Assembly: GCA_023435965.1 (NCBI GenBank)
Contig: JAEZLC010000105.1
Location: 1-5,374 of the forward strand
Source of the DNA: Cyanobacteria bacterium OH_CDB_58
Lineage (GTDB): Bacteria; Cyanobacteriota; Vampirovibrionia; Gastranaerophilales; Gastranaerophilaceae
Length of the DNA stretch: 5,374 nt
Direction: 5' to 3'
Positions within the stretch are counted from its first letter, which is position 1. Each line of letters opens with the position of its first letter. The position numbers and the translations under genes were made by a program. The notes beneath the pieces were generated by a model. It worked only from the letters and a program-made list of their open reading frames with translations, had not been told where the DNA came from and searched no databases. Shown one piece after another: positions 1 through 5,374 of the stretch.

Positions 1-2
1 AA

Positions 3-968
3 CTAAAACCGGAAGTTGCTCTTTGTGAGTATAAAAATGTTGAAGTAGAAGTTGAAGAGTTTACTTACCCTGCTGATGCATTAGAAACTGAATTATCAGT
101 TTTAGCTGACAAGTATTCTGAATTAAAAGCGGTCGAAGGCAGAAAATCTACTGATAAAGATGTAGTAAATATCGATTTTGACGGCGAAGTAGACGGAGAA
201 AAAATCAAAGGCGGCGCTGCTAAAAATTACCTTTTAGATTTAGGAAACAGCAATTTTATTCCAGGATTTGCAGAACAGCTTGTTGGGAAAGAAGTGGGTG
301 AAGAATTTACTATTGATGTTAAATTCCCTGAAAATTACCACGATGATAAAATCAAAGGTAAAGATGCTAAATTTGCTATCAAAATAAATGAAATCAAAGA
401 AAGAGTACTGCCTGAACTTAATGACGAGTTTGCTTCTAAGGTTGGCAATTTCAAAACTATGGATGAATTGAAAGCTGATATTCAAAAATACTTAGAATCA
501 AATGCAAAACTTGAAAATGACAAAAGAGTCTCTGCTAAATTATATGAAAAATTAAGCAGCGAAATTTCAATTAATATTCAAGAATCAATGATACAAAGAG
601 AAGCTCAAGCTTTATTGGGTGAATTCAAACAAAGAATAAACATGCAAGGCGGAAACTTCGATGAGATGCTTGAAAGAGAAGGACATCAAAAAGTTTGGGA
701 TGAGTTGAGCCAAGAAGCTTCAACAAGAATTAAAAGTTCTTTAATCATTGGCAAGATAGCAGAAGTAGAAGATTTGAAAGTTGAACCTTCTGATATCGAG
801 CAAAAGCTTGAAGAAATTTCTAGAGTTTACAATACAGACAAAATGAATATTTTAGAAGAAATCCAAAGAAATTCTAACTTATTGCATTCATTGTCACAGC
901 AAGTGTTAAGTCAAAAAGTTACTCAATTTTTGATAGACAATGCTAAAATAAAGTATACTAATAAGTAA
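3..968 (+). CDS. tig: Trigger factor, 5'-truncated by window edge (PPIase and C-terminal domains)
   Basis: Ribosome-associated chaperone with FKBP-type peptidyl-prolyl isomerase activity that binds nascent chains at the exit tunnel. The reading frame is open from base 3 to a TAA at 966-968, giving 321 visible residues. The family is usually about 430 residues, so roughly 105 N-terminal residues, including the ribosome-binding signature, lie outside the window. The FKBP-like domain spans about visible residues 50-135, with the typical run [12 protein letters not shown] at 54-65 and [11 protein letters not shown] at 85-95. The phrase [14 protein letters not shown] at 100-113 closely matches known trigger factors. 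The remainder (about 136-321) is the helical C-terminal substrate-cradling domain, rich in Lys, Glu and Gln, with the usual LPELNDEF junction. The GTG at 294 is internal, not a start. clpP follows 34 bases after the stop with no terminator visible between, so co-transcription is likely. Identity is certain; only the N-terminus is unseen. Confidence 0.96.
   Translation, partial: LKPEVALCEYKNVEVEVEEFTYPADALETELSVLADKYSELKAVEGRKSTDKDVVNIDFDGEVDGEKIKGGAAKNYLLDLGNSNFIPGFAEQLVGKEVGEEFTIDVKFPENYHDDKIKGKDAKFAIKINEIKERVLPELNDEFASKVGNFKTMDELKADIQKYLESNAKLENDKRVSAKLYEKLSSEISINIQESMIQREAQALLGEFKQRINMQGGNFDEMLEREGHQKVWDELSQEASTRIKSSLIIGKIAEVEDLKVEPSDIEQKLEEISRVYNTDKMNILEEIQRNSNLLHSLSQQVLSQKVTQFLIDNAKIKYTNK
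930..959 (+). promoter_or_regulatory. Candidate sigma70-type promoter for clpP-clpX inside the 3' end of tig
   Basis: TTGATA at 930-935 (5 of 6 to the -35 consensus) is followed by an 18-base gap and TATACT at 954-959 (5 of 6 to the -10 consensus). Transcription would begin near 966, just at the tig stop codon, giving a leader of about 37 bases before the clpP ATG at 1003. That leader would contain the clpP ribosome binding site. This fits the known habit of clpP having its own promoter in the tig-clpP-clpX cluster. Chance matches are common in DNA this AT-rich, so this is an inference. Confidence 0.45.
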
Positions 969-986
969 TAGAGACATGAATTTTAT

Positions 987-995
987 AGGAAAGGG
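987..995 (+). promoter_or_regulatory. Ribosome binding site deciding the clpP start
   Basis: The purine-rich run AGGAAAGGG ends 7 bases before the ATG at 1003. The in-frame ATG at 976 has no comparable Shine-Dalgarno sequence in front of it. This site therefore favours 1003 as the clpP start. Confidence 0.75.
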
Positions 996-1002
996 AAAAA
1001 AT

Positions 1003-1605
1003 ATGAGTTTTGTACCTGTAGTTGTAGAACAATCAAGCAGAGGCGAGAGATCTTTCGATATCTTTTCCAGATTATTGAGAGAAAGAATTATCTTTTTAGG
1101 AACTCCGGTAGATGATATGGTTGCAAACCTTATTGTTGCTCAGTTGTTGTTATTAGACAGTGAAAATCCTGAAAAAGACATTATGTTATATATCAACTCT
1201 CCAGGCGGAAGTGTAACTGCCGGTCTTGCTATATTTGATACTATGCAGCACATAAGAGCTGATGTTTCAACCATTTGTTTGGGACAAGCTGCTTCAATGG
1301 GTGCTTTCCTACTTGCAGCCGGTACTCCAGGAAAAAGAATGGCGTTGCCTCACTCAAGAGTTCTTATTCACCAACCATTAGGTGGTGCTCAAGGTCAGGC
1401 TACTGATATTGAAATTCAGGCTGCTGTAATCGTAAGGATTAAAAAGACATTAAATGAAATTCTTGCAAAAAATACAGGACAGTCTATTAAAAAGATTGAA
1501 AAAGATACAGACAGAGACTATATCATGACTCCGGAAGAAGCTTTAGAATATGGTATGATTGATAAAGTTGTAAGTATTGATAAACAACCTAAAACCAATA
1601 ACTAG
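1003..1605 (+). CDS. clpP: ATP-dependent Clp protease proteolytic subunit ClpP
   Basis: Cytoplasmic serine peptidase (family S14) that forms a double-heptamer barrel and degrades proteins fed by a Clp ATPase, here most likely the adjacent ClpX. From the start at 1003 the protein has 200 residues, the usual length. The catalytic triad is complete: Ser98 in GQAASMGAF, His123 in IHQPLGG and Asp172 in TDRD, matching the positions in Bacillus ClpP. The N-terminal axial-loop segment [17 protein letters not shown] (4-20), the SPGGSVTAG oxyanion region (66-74) and the QGQATDIEI handle region (130-138) are all present. An upstream in-frame ATG at 976 would add nine residues, but it lacks a ribosome binding site and does not match the family N-terminus. 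The final residues PKTNN are the usual variable tail. The stop TAG at 1603-1605 is part of the clpX Shine-Dalgarno, pointing to tight translational linkage. Identity is certain. Confidence 0.97.
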   Translation: MSFVPVVVEQSSRGERSFDIFSRLLRERIIFLGTPVDDMVANLIVAQLLLLDSENPEKDIMLYINSPGGSVTAGLAIFDTMQHIRADVSTICLGQAASMGAFLLAAGTPGKRMALPHSRVLIHQPLGGAQGQATDIEIQAAVIVRIKKTLNEILAKNTGQSIKKIEKDTDRDYIMTPEEALEYGMIDKVVSIDKQPKTNN

Positions 1606-1608
1606 GAG
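1604..1608 (+). promoter_or_regulatory. clpX Shine-Dalgarno overlapping the clpP stop codon
   Basis: AGGAG occupies 1604-1608, eight bases before the clpX ATG at 1617, and shares its first two bases with the clpP TAG. A second AAAGGA lies directly against the ATG. A ribosome ending clpP would sit on the clpX initiation site, which favours coupled synthesis of protease and unfoldase. Confidence 0.7.
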
Positions 1609-1616
1609 AAAAAGGA

Positions 1617-2954
1617 ATGGTTAATCACGATGATAGCCGCTTAAAATGTTCATTTTGCGGAAAAACGCAGGATCAAGTCAAAAAACTTATTGCAGGTCCT
1701 GAGGTTTATATCTGCGATGAATGCGTTGAATTGTGTAATGAAATATTAGACGAAGAATTCTTTGAAAACAAGGATAAAAAACAAACTGAAGAGCCAAAAG
1801 AAGCTGATATAGCTAATGTTCCAAAACCTCATGAGATAAAAGAATATCTTGATGAGTATATCATTGGTCAAAATGATGCGAAGAAAGTTTTATCAGTAGC
1901 TGTTTATAACCATTACAAGAGAATTGCTCACAACGCTATAGAAAAAAATGAATCAGGTGTTGAAATACAAAAAAGTAACATCTTACTTGTAGGTCCTACA
2001 GGTAGCGGTAAGACATTATTGGCACAAACACTCGCTAAAATGCTTGATGTTCCGTTTGCTGTTGCAGATGCAACAACGTTAACAGAAGCAGGTTATGTTG
2101 GTGATGATGTCGAGAATATTCTGTTAAGACTTTACCAGAGTGCTGATTATGATGCTCAAAAGGCAGAAAGAGGCATTATATATATTGATGAGATTGATAA
2201 AATCGCAAGAAAGTCAGAAAACCCCAGCATTACAAGAGACGTAAGCGGCGAAGGTGTTCAACAAGCATTGCTTAAAATGATTGAAGGTACTGTCGCTAAT
2301 GTTCCTCCTCAAGGCGGAAGAAAGCACCCTCATCAAGAGTTCATACAAATAGATACAAGCAATATCTTATTTATAGTTGGTGGAGCTTTTGTAGGTTTGG
2401 AAAAACTTGTTGAAAGAAGAGCCGGCGAAGGTACAGCTATGGGATTTGGTTCAGTTAAACCAAAAACTCAAGCAGAAAAAGAACTTGAAGCTGCAAAAAT
2501 GCTCAAAAAGCTTCAGCCTGAAGATCTTTTAAAATTCGGCTTGATTCCAGAGTTTATCGGAAGGGTTCCTATTTATGCCGTACTTGATCCATTAGATGAA
2601 GATACATTGAAGACAATTCTGACAAAGCCGAAAAATGCTTTATTGAAACAGTATCAATGCCTACTTGATATGGATGGAGTCGAGCTTAAGTTTGAGCCTG
2701 ATGCTATAGATATTATTGCGTCAGAAGCACTGAAGCGTAAAACTGGAGCAAGAGCATTGCGTTCAATTGTTGAAGAAATTATGCTGGACATAATGTACGA
2801 AATCCCCGCTCAGGAGGATTTAAAAGAATTTGTTGTAACTTCTGAAATGGTTAAGAAACGCCACAATGTAGCGGAATTAATAAAACTTCCTCGTAAGAAA
2901 GAAGAAACAAAAGCTGCACCCCAAACAGCTGAAACAAAAGAAGAAATAGCTTAG
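1617..2954 (+). CDS. clpX: ATP-dependent Clp protease ATP-binding subunit ClpX
   Basis: Hexameric AAA+ unfoldase that recognises tagged substrates and threads them into ClpP. The 445 residues are slightly more than the usual 410-425 because of a Lys/Glu-rich tail after about 424. An N-terminal C4 zinc-binding domain has Cys11, Cys14, Cys33 and Cys36, followed by an acidic linker (41-66). The AAA+ core has Walker A GPTGSGKT at 126-133, the pore-1 loop GYVG at 159-162 and Walker B IIYIDEID at 187-194. It continues with the pore-2 region around 201-224, the RKH loop at 235-237, the arginine-finger motif PEFIGR with Arg316, and sensor 2 TGAR with Arg379. The ClpP-docking loop reads MGF at 275-277 where many ClpX proteins have IGF; this is a conservative change and docking should persist. 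The start at 1617 is fixed by a good Shine-Dalgarno and the family N-terminus. It shares an operon with clpP and converges with the downstream ligase gene across 4 bases. Confidence 0.98.
   Translation: MVNHDDSRLKCSFCGKTQDQVKKLIAGPEVYICDECVELCNEILDEEFFENKDKKQTEEPKEADIANVPKPHEIKEYLDEYIIGQNDAKKVLSVAVYNHYKRIAHNAIEKNESGVEIQKSNILLVGPTGSGKTLLAQTLAKMLDVPFAVADATTLTEAGYVGDDVENILLRLYQSADYDAQKAERGIIYIDEIDKIARKSENPSITRDVSGEGVQQALLKMIEGTVANVPPQGGRKHPHQEFIQIDTSNILFIVGGAFVGLEKLVERRAGEGTAMGFGSVKPKTQAEKELEAAKMLKKLQPEDLLKFGLIPEFIGRVPIYAVLDPLDEDTLKTILTKPKNALLKQYQCLLDMDGVELKFEPDAIDIIASEALKRKTGARALRSIVEEIMLDIMYEIPAQEDLKEFVVTSEMVKKRHNVAELIKLPRKKEETKAAPQTAETKEEIA
2912..2930 (-). terminator. Weak candidate terminator for the minus-strand ligase gene, inside the clpX tail
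   Basis: Read on the minus strand, AGCTG (2930-2926) can pair with CAGCT (2916-2912) around a 9-base loop. It is followed by the T-rich run TTTGTTTCTTCTTTC. It lies 29 bases past the ligase stop, within codons for the variable ClpX C-terminal tail. The 5-bp stem is short, and the T-rich run may only reflect the lysine and glutamate codons on the other strand. This is a weak inference. Confidence 0.2.
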
Positions 2955-2958
2955 GCTT

Positions 2959-4305
2959 TTAAAATTCACTTATGTGATTAATAAATTTTTCGAAACTGGT
3001 ATTCCAAGATGAGTGCCAGTTTTGTATTATTATGTCAGCAGGGCATTTTTCTTCTTGGATAAGTTCTGACATCGGTTCTATGAATTTATGCTCATTTTTT
3101 CCTTCTCTGGAGAGGGAGTTATATGAAATTCTAATAATTTCTTTAGCTAGGTCTGTGATTTTATGCTTACCAAGAGTTGTTTTTATTCCGAGTGCAGGGA
3201 CTTTTTCTCTTGCAGTTTTGAACTCTTCATACGTTATTTTGTCAAACAGTGCGATTGTTTCTTGCAGGGATTGTTGATTGAAAAATAGTCCTTTATAAAT
3301 TGCTGGAATTGAGTATTTCAGCTCTCCCTTTTGGCTGTCATGATTTCGGATCTCAATGTATTTGTTTAGTCTGGCTTCAGGGAAGAACATATTGGCGTGC
3401 AGCAGAAAATCCTCCATTGATGCTGAGTATTCTTCAAAACCTTTGTTGAAAAACTCTTTGAAAGTGATTTTCTGGTTAATTTCGATAAGATTGCCGTTTC
3501 TGATTATGAAAAGCATAGGGACTTCGAGCAGCACGTCAACGTAGTCGGCAAATGTGTATTCGTAGTCTTTTTCAAACAATTTTTTACTTATAAATCCGCA
3601 TCTGTTATTGTCTGTGTAAAGCCAGCTTAGAGCTCTGTTACTTTTAAATCCTGACAACTTTCCGTTATAAACAGGCGAGTTTGCAAACATAGCTGTCATC
3701 ACAGGAGAAATCATCAAGGCAAGTTTTAGCTTTTTTATAGCATCTTCTTCATTCTCGAAATCTATACTGGCTTGTATTCCCGCAGTTTCTCTCATCATGT
3801 TGTCATGATGTTTGCCTGGCAGATTTTTTGCCATAATAGAGTACCTTTTTTTTGGTATTAGCTCTATGTTATCTTTAGTTGTAAGTGGAGAAATACCGTA
3901 ATTTATAAATTGTATCCCTAAGCTCTCTGCGATGGGAATTATTTTGTTATCAATTTTTTGGATTTCGTTTTTGCTCTCCTGGATTGTTTTTTTAGGAGAG
4001 ATGCTTAGTTCAAATTGCCCACCTGGTTCCAGGGTTATGGTATTTTCACCTTTTTTGAGTCCTGTCACCTGACCGAATTCAGTAATATATGACCATTCAT
4101 CTTTAAATGCAATTTGCCTTAGTAAGCGATAAATCCCCTTTTCTCCATAATATGGAATGGTTGTGAAAGTCTTTTTGTCAATCAAAATTCTTTCATATTC
4201 CATCCCTGTTTTAAAATCAGTTTTACTCTTACATCCTTGCTCAAAAACTGTTATAAGGTCTTTTTTACTTAGTATAATTTCGTTTTTTAATTTCATGGTG
4301 CTCAT
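2959..4305 (-). CDS. gshA: Glutamate-cysteine ligase, GCS2 family (plant/alphaproteobacterial type)
   Basis: Predicted cytoplasmic, ATP-dependent ligase joining the gamma-carboxyl of glutamate to cysteine, the first step of glutathione synthesis. The 448 residues match the roughly 450 of the plant-like class rather than the shorter cyanobacterial or longer enterobacterial enzymes. Visible family motifs are GMEYERI (34-40), PYYGEKGIYRLL (51-62) and TLEPGGQFELS (91-101). Further along are KKRYSIM (152-158), MMRETAGIQASIDF (170-183), ANSPVYNGKLSGF (208-220) and FPEARLNKYIEIR (308-320). The C-terminus, with its Trp-His...Trp pattern (430-434), looks complete. Only three cysteines occur (25, 236, 421). 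After the EIR motif the usual GADGGPW-like stretch is replaced by NHDSQKGEL, a divergence that might affect substrate choice. A TGA lies just upstream in frame, so the start is ATG 4305 or ATG 4296; neither has a clear Shine-Dalgarno. No glutathione synthetase is in view. Other GCS2 ligases such as EgtA are possible alternatives. Confidence 0.88.
   Translation of the reverse strand: MSTMKLKNEIILSKKDLITVFEQGCKSKTDFKTGMEYERILIDKKTFTTIPYYGEKGIYRLLRQIAFKDEWSYITEFGQVTGLKKGENTITLEPGGQFELSISPKKTIQESKNEIQKIDNKIIPIAESLGIQFINYGISPLTTKDNIELIPKKRYSIMAKNLPGKHHDNMMRETAGIQASIDFENEEDAIKKLKLALMISPVMTAMFANSPVYNGKLSGFKSNRALSWLYTDNNRCGFISKKLFEKDYEYTFADYVDVLLEVPMLFIIRNGNLIEINQKITFKEFFNKGFEEYSASMEDFLLHANMFFPEARLNKYIEIRNHDSQKGELKYSIPAIYKGLFFNQQSLQETIALFDKITYEEFKTAREKVPALGIKTTLGKHKITDLAKEIIRISYNSLSREGKNEHKFIEPMSELIQEEKCPADIIIQNWHSSWNTSFEKFINHISEF
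2991..3024 (+). terminator. Stem-loop downstream of clpX, candidate terminator or mRNA 3'-end structure
   Basis: In plus-strand RNA, bases 2991-3004 pair continuously with 3011-3024 (14 pairs, three of them G-U) around the 6-base loop CAAGAT. The core is AAACTGG (2993-2999) against CCAGTTT (3016-3022). It starts 36 bases after the clpX stop and is followed by TGTATTATTAT, moderately U-rich rather than a clean U-tract. The three G-U pairs become A-C mismatches in the minus-strand transcript, so the fold is favoured for clpX mRNA. It lies antisense in ligase codons 428-439. It may act as a terminator or as an RNA-stabilising hairpin. Confidence 0.42.
4273..4278 (+). promoter_or_regulatory. Possible -10 element for rsmA inside the ligase 5' coding region
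   Basis: A perfect TATAAT reads on the plus strand 92 bases before the rsmA ATG. No convincing -35 stands at 16-18 bases upstream (GTTATA or TTATAA only). TATTAT at 4352-4357 is too close to the rsmA start to serve unless the leader is almost absent. The rsmA promoter is therefore not settled by the sequence. Confidence 0.2.
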
Positions 4306-4355
4306 AAATCAACGTTAGCAGATTTTGGGTATTAAAACATTTACCTGTTTGTATT

Positions 4356-4384
4356 ATTATAAGGTTACATATGAACTACATCAA
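4356..4384 (-). promoter_or_regulatory. Predicted sigma70-type promoter of the ligase gene, overlapping the rsmA start
   Basis: On the minus strand, TTGATG (4384-4379, 4 of 6 to the -35 consensus) is followed by exactly 17 bases and a perfect TATAAT (4361-4356). Initiation would fall near 4349, leaving a leader of about 44 bases before ATG 4305. The -35 lies in rsmA codons 3-5 and the spacer covers the rsmA ATG and part of its ribosome binding site. Polymerase bound here could hinder rsmA transcription, and the reverse. Confidence 0.5.
4361..4364 (+). promoter_or_regulatory. rsmA ribosome binding site
   Basis: AAGG stands 6 bases before the ATG at 4371. It is short but correctly spaced and supports this start, which also gives the expected RsmA N-terminus. 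Confidence 0.6.
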
Positions 4385-5207
4385 TAGAGCAAAACAATTT
4401 AGAGCAAAAAAACGCTTAGGTCAGAATTTTCTGATCGACGAAGCTTGTATTGACGCTATTTTAGAGGCTTCTGATATTTCATCAGAAGATACTGTAGTAG
4501 AGATAGGTCCAGGTTTAGGTTTCGTTACAGAAAGGCTTGTGAAGTTAGCCAAAAAGGTTGTGGCTATAGAGTTGGACGAGGATATGATTGCCCAGGTGAG
4601 TAGTATCCATGCCGATAACTTGGAAATTATTCATAATGATATTTTGAAAACGGATATCTCTCAATTCGGTACAAATATAAAAGTGGTTGCAAATATTCCT
4701 TATTATATAACAAGTCCTATTCTCGCACATTTGCTTGGAGAGGTTGATGATCTTGAGAATAAGAACAGGAACAGCATCTCTCAGGTTACGTTGATGGTTC
4801 AGTATGAAGTGGCCAGAAGAATGGTTGCAACAGAAAAGTCACCGTCAAAAGAGTACGGTCAATTGACAATATTGTCTCAGTTCTGGGCCGAACCTCAAAT
4901 AATCAGAAAAGTAGGTGCTAAATCATTTTTCCCCGCTCCAAAAGTTGATTCTGCAATTCTCAAATTGAATATCAGGGAAAAACCATTGTTAGAGCTTGAA
5001 AATTATACATTCTTTAAGAAGGTTTCTAAGGCGTGCTTTGCTACAAGAAGGAAAAATATAAAAAATTCTCTTGTTAATGCGGGCTTCGCTAAGCCGGCTG
5101 TTGATAAAACTCTTAAAGAGCTTGATATAAGTGAAAACCTCAGAGGAGAAGTCCTTTCTATAGAAGCGATAGGAAAATTGTCTGAAAAGTTGAAAGAGAA
5201 CTTATGA
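4371..5207 (+). CDS. rsmA: 16S rRNA (adenine1518-N6/adenine1519-N6)-dimethyltransferase RsmA/KsgA
   Basis: SAM-dependent enzyme that dimethylates two adjacent adenines in the helix 45 loop of 16S rRNA during late 30S assembly; its loss usually gives kasugamycin resistance. At 278 residues it is the normal size. It begins with the rRNA-binding phrase KKRLGQNFL (13-21). The Rossmann methyltransferase motif I is VVEIGPGLG (42-50), with the acidic ribose-binding Glu67 in VAIELDE and Asp90 in HNDIL. The catalytic motif IV is NIPYY (108-112). FFPAPKVDS (186-194) and the C-terminal [11 protein letters not shown] (224-234) complete the family pattern. A short polar stretch (125-138, [13 protein letters not shown]) sits between motif IV and the MVQYEVA helix where many homologues are shorter. 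ispE starts inside its last codons, so the two are probably co-transcribed and translationally coupled. The gene diverges from the ligase gene across 65 bases. Identity is certain. Confidence 0.97.
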   Translation: MNYINRAKQFRAKKRLGQNFLIDEACIDAILEASDISSEDTVVEIGPGLGFVTERLVKLAKKVVAIELDEDMIAQVSSIHADNLEIIHNDILKTDISQFGTNIKVVANIPYYITSPILAHLLGEVDDLENKNRNSISQVTLMVQYEVARRMVATEKSPSKEYGQLTILSQFWAEPQIIRKVGAKSFFPAPKVDSAILKLNIREKPLLELENYTFFKKVSKACFATRRKNIKNSLVNAGFAKPAVDKTLKELDISENLRGEVLSIEAIGKLSEKLKENL

Positions 5208-5374
5208 AAAGAATAAAGGTCAAAACTCCTGCTAAAATAAATCTTACTCTTGAAGTGTTAGATAAGAGAGAAGACGGTTTTCATAACATACAAAGCATCA
5301 TGCATACAATAAGTTTGTACGATTATTTGTCCCTGAGCATTGAAGAATCAGAAGACTTAAGCATTATTCTGAAA
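5204..5374 (+). CDS. ispE: 4-diphosphocytidyl-2-C-methyl-D-erythritol kinase IspE, 3' end beyond the window
   Basis: GHMP-family kinase that phosphorylates CDP-methylerythritol in the non-mevalonate (MEP) isoprenoid pathway. Only 57 of an expected 280-300 residues are seen, ending in frame at the window edge. The N-terminal signature [11 protein letters not shown] (8-18) holds the conserved Lys11 and Asn13. KREDGFHNI (21-29) holds His27, which in known IspE contacts the cytidine nucleotide. The following [10 protein letters not shown] (31-40) is also typical. The ATG at 5204 overlaps the rsmA TGA as ATGA. A modest purine run AAAGAGAA at 5193-5200 may serve as ribosome binding site, but reinitiation after rsmA is likely important. 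The ATP-binding GHMP motif and catalytic aspartate lie outside the window. The organism therefore very likely uses the MEP pathway. Confidence 0.95.
   Translation, partial: MKRIKVKTPAKINLTLEVLDKREDGFHNIQSIMHTISLYDYLSLSIEESEDLSIILK

Noticed and set aside
240..485. Minus-strand open frame of 81 codons inside tig
   Set aside because: Phe/Ile/Ser-rich low-complexity translation typical of the reverse of Lys/Glu/Asn codons; it lies wholly inside well-supported tig coding sequence.
976..1002. Upstream in-frame ATG giving a 209-residue ClpP
   Set aside because: No Shine-Dalgarno before it, extra residues unlike family N-termini, and a good ribosome site stands before ATG 1003.
3032..3544. Two plus-strand open frames (81 and 62 codons) inside the ligase gene
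   Set aside because: Both are antisense to conserved ligase motifs, have no recognisable domain or clear ribosome binding site, and look like shadow frames.
4351..4360. TATTATTAT run as an rsmA -10 element or short repeat
   Set aside because: Initiation would fall on the rsmA ribosome site and no -35 is correctly spaced; the run is better explained as part of the minus-strand TATAAT and is too short to be a meaningful repeat.
4545..4730. Minus-strand open frame of 61 codons inside rsmA
   Set aside because: Antisense to the conserved methyltransferase core with no recognisable domain.
1..5374. An undescribed multi-gene system, CRISPR array, mobile element or RNA gene
   Set aside because: Nearly every base belongs to six recognisable genes. 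No direct-repeat array, transposase, integrase, tRNA cloverleaf or rRNA segment is seen on either strand.
1..5374. Alternative genetic code (UGA read as an amino acid) suggested by the AT-rich sequence
   Set aside because: rsmA ends at TGA with the ispE start overlapping it, Trp positions in the ligase use TGG, and no internal TGA occurs in the genes.

Overview
The window is an AT-rich bacterial chromosome segment that carries almost only housekeeping genes. UGA acts as a stop (rsmA ends in TGA) and tryptophan is read from UGG, so the standard bacterial code applies. The ClpX C-terminal half and the other core proteins look closest, from memory, to cyanobacterial and Firmicutes-type sequences. 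Together with the low G+C this makes a non-photosynthetic relative of Cyanobacteria (Melainabacteria/Vampirovibrionia, e.g. Gastranaerophilales) my best guess. A low-GC Firmicute or another AT-rich phylum is not excluded without a database search.

Layout: (1) 3-2954, plus strand: the 3' part of tig (trigger factor), then clpP and clpX, the classic tig-clpP-clpX protein-quality-control cluster. A good sigma70-like promoter lies in the last codons of tig and could drive clpPX separately. (2) 2959-4305, minus strand: a complete glutamate-cysteine ligase of the GCS2, plant/alphaproteobacterial type, convergent with clpX with only 4 bases between the stop codons. (3) 4306-4370: a 65-base divergent spacer; a consensus-like minus-strand promoter for the ligase overlaps the first codons of the next gene. 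(4) 4371-5374, plus strand: rsmA (ksgA), overlapping the first 57 codons of ispE by 4 bases.

How the genes fit together: trigger factor folds nascent chains at the ribosome exit, and ClpX unfolds and feeds unwanted proteins into ClpP. RsmA dimethylates 16S rRNA late in small-subunit assembly, and IspE performs the fourth step of MEP isoprenoid synthesis. The ligase makes gamma-glutamylcysteine, a low-molecular-weight thiol and glutathione precursor. It is the one accessory-looking gene, set on the opposite strand between two housekeeping operons, with no glutathione synthetase in view.

I see no mobile element, CRISPR array, tRNA, rRNA or undescribed multi-gene system. The points most worth checking are regulatory and architectural: a 14-bp stem-loop for clpX transcripts embedded antisense in the ligase coding sequence, a weaker reciprocal hairpin, and the divergent promoter overlapping rsmA. 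No gene-free stretch exceeds 65 bases.
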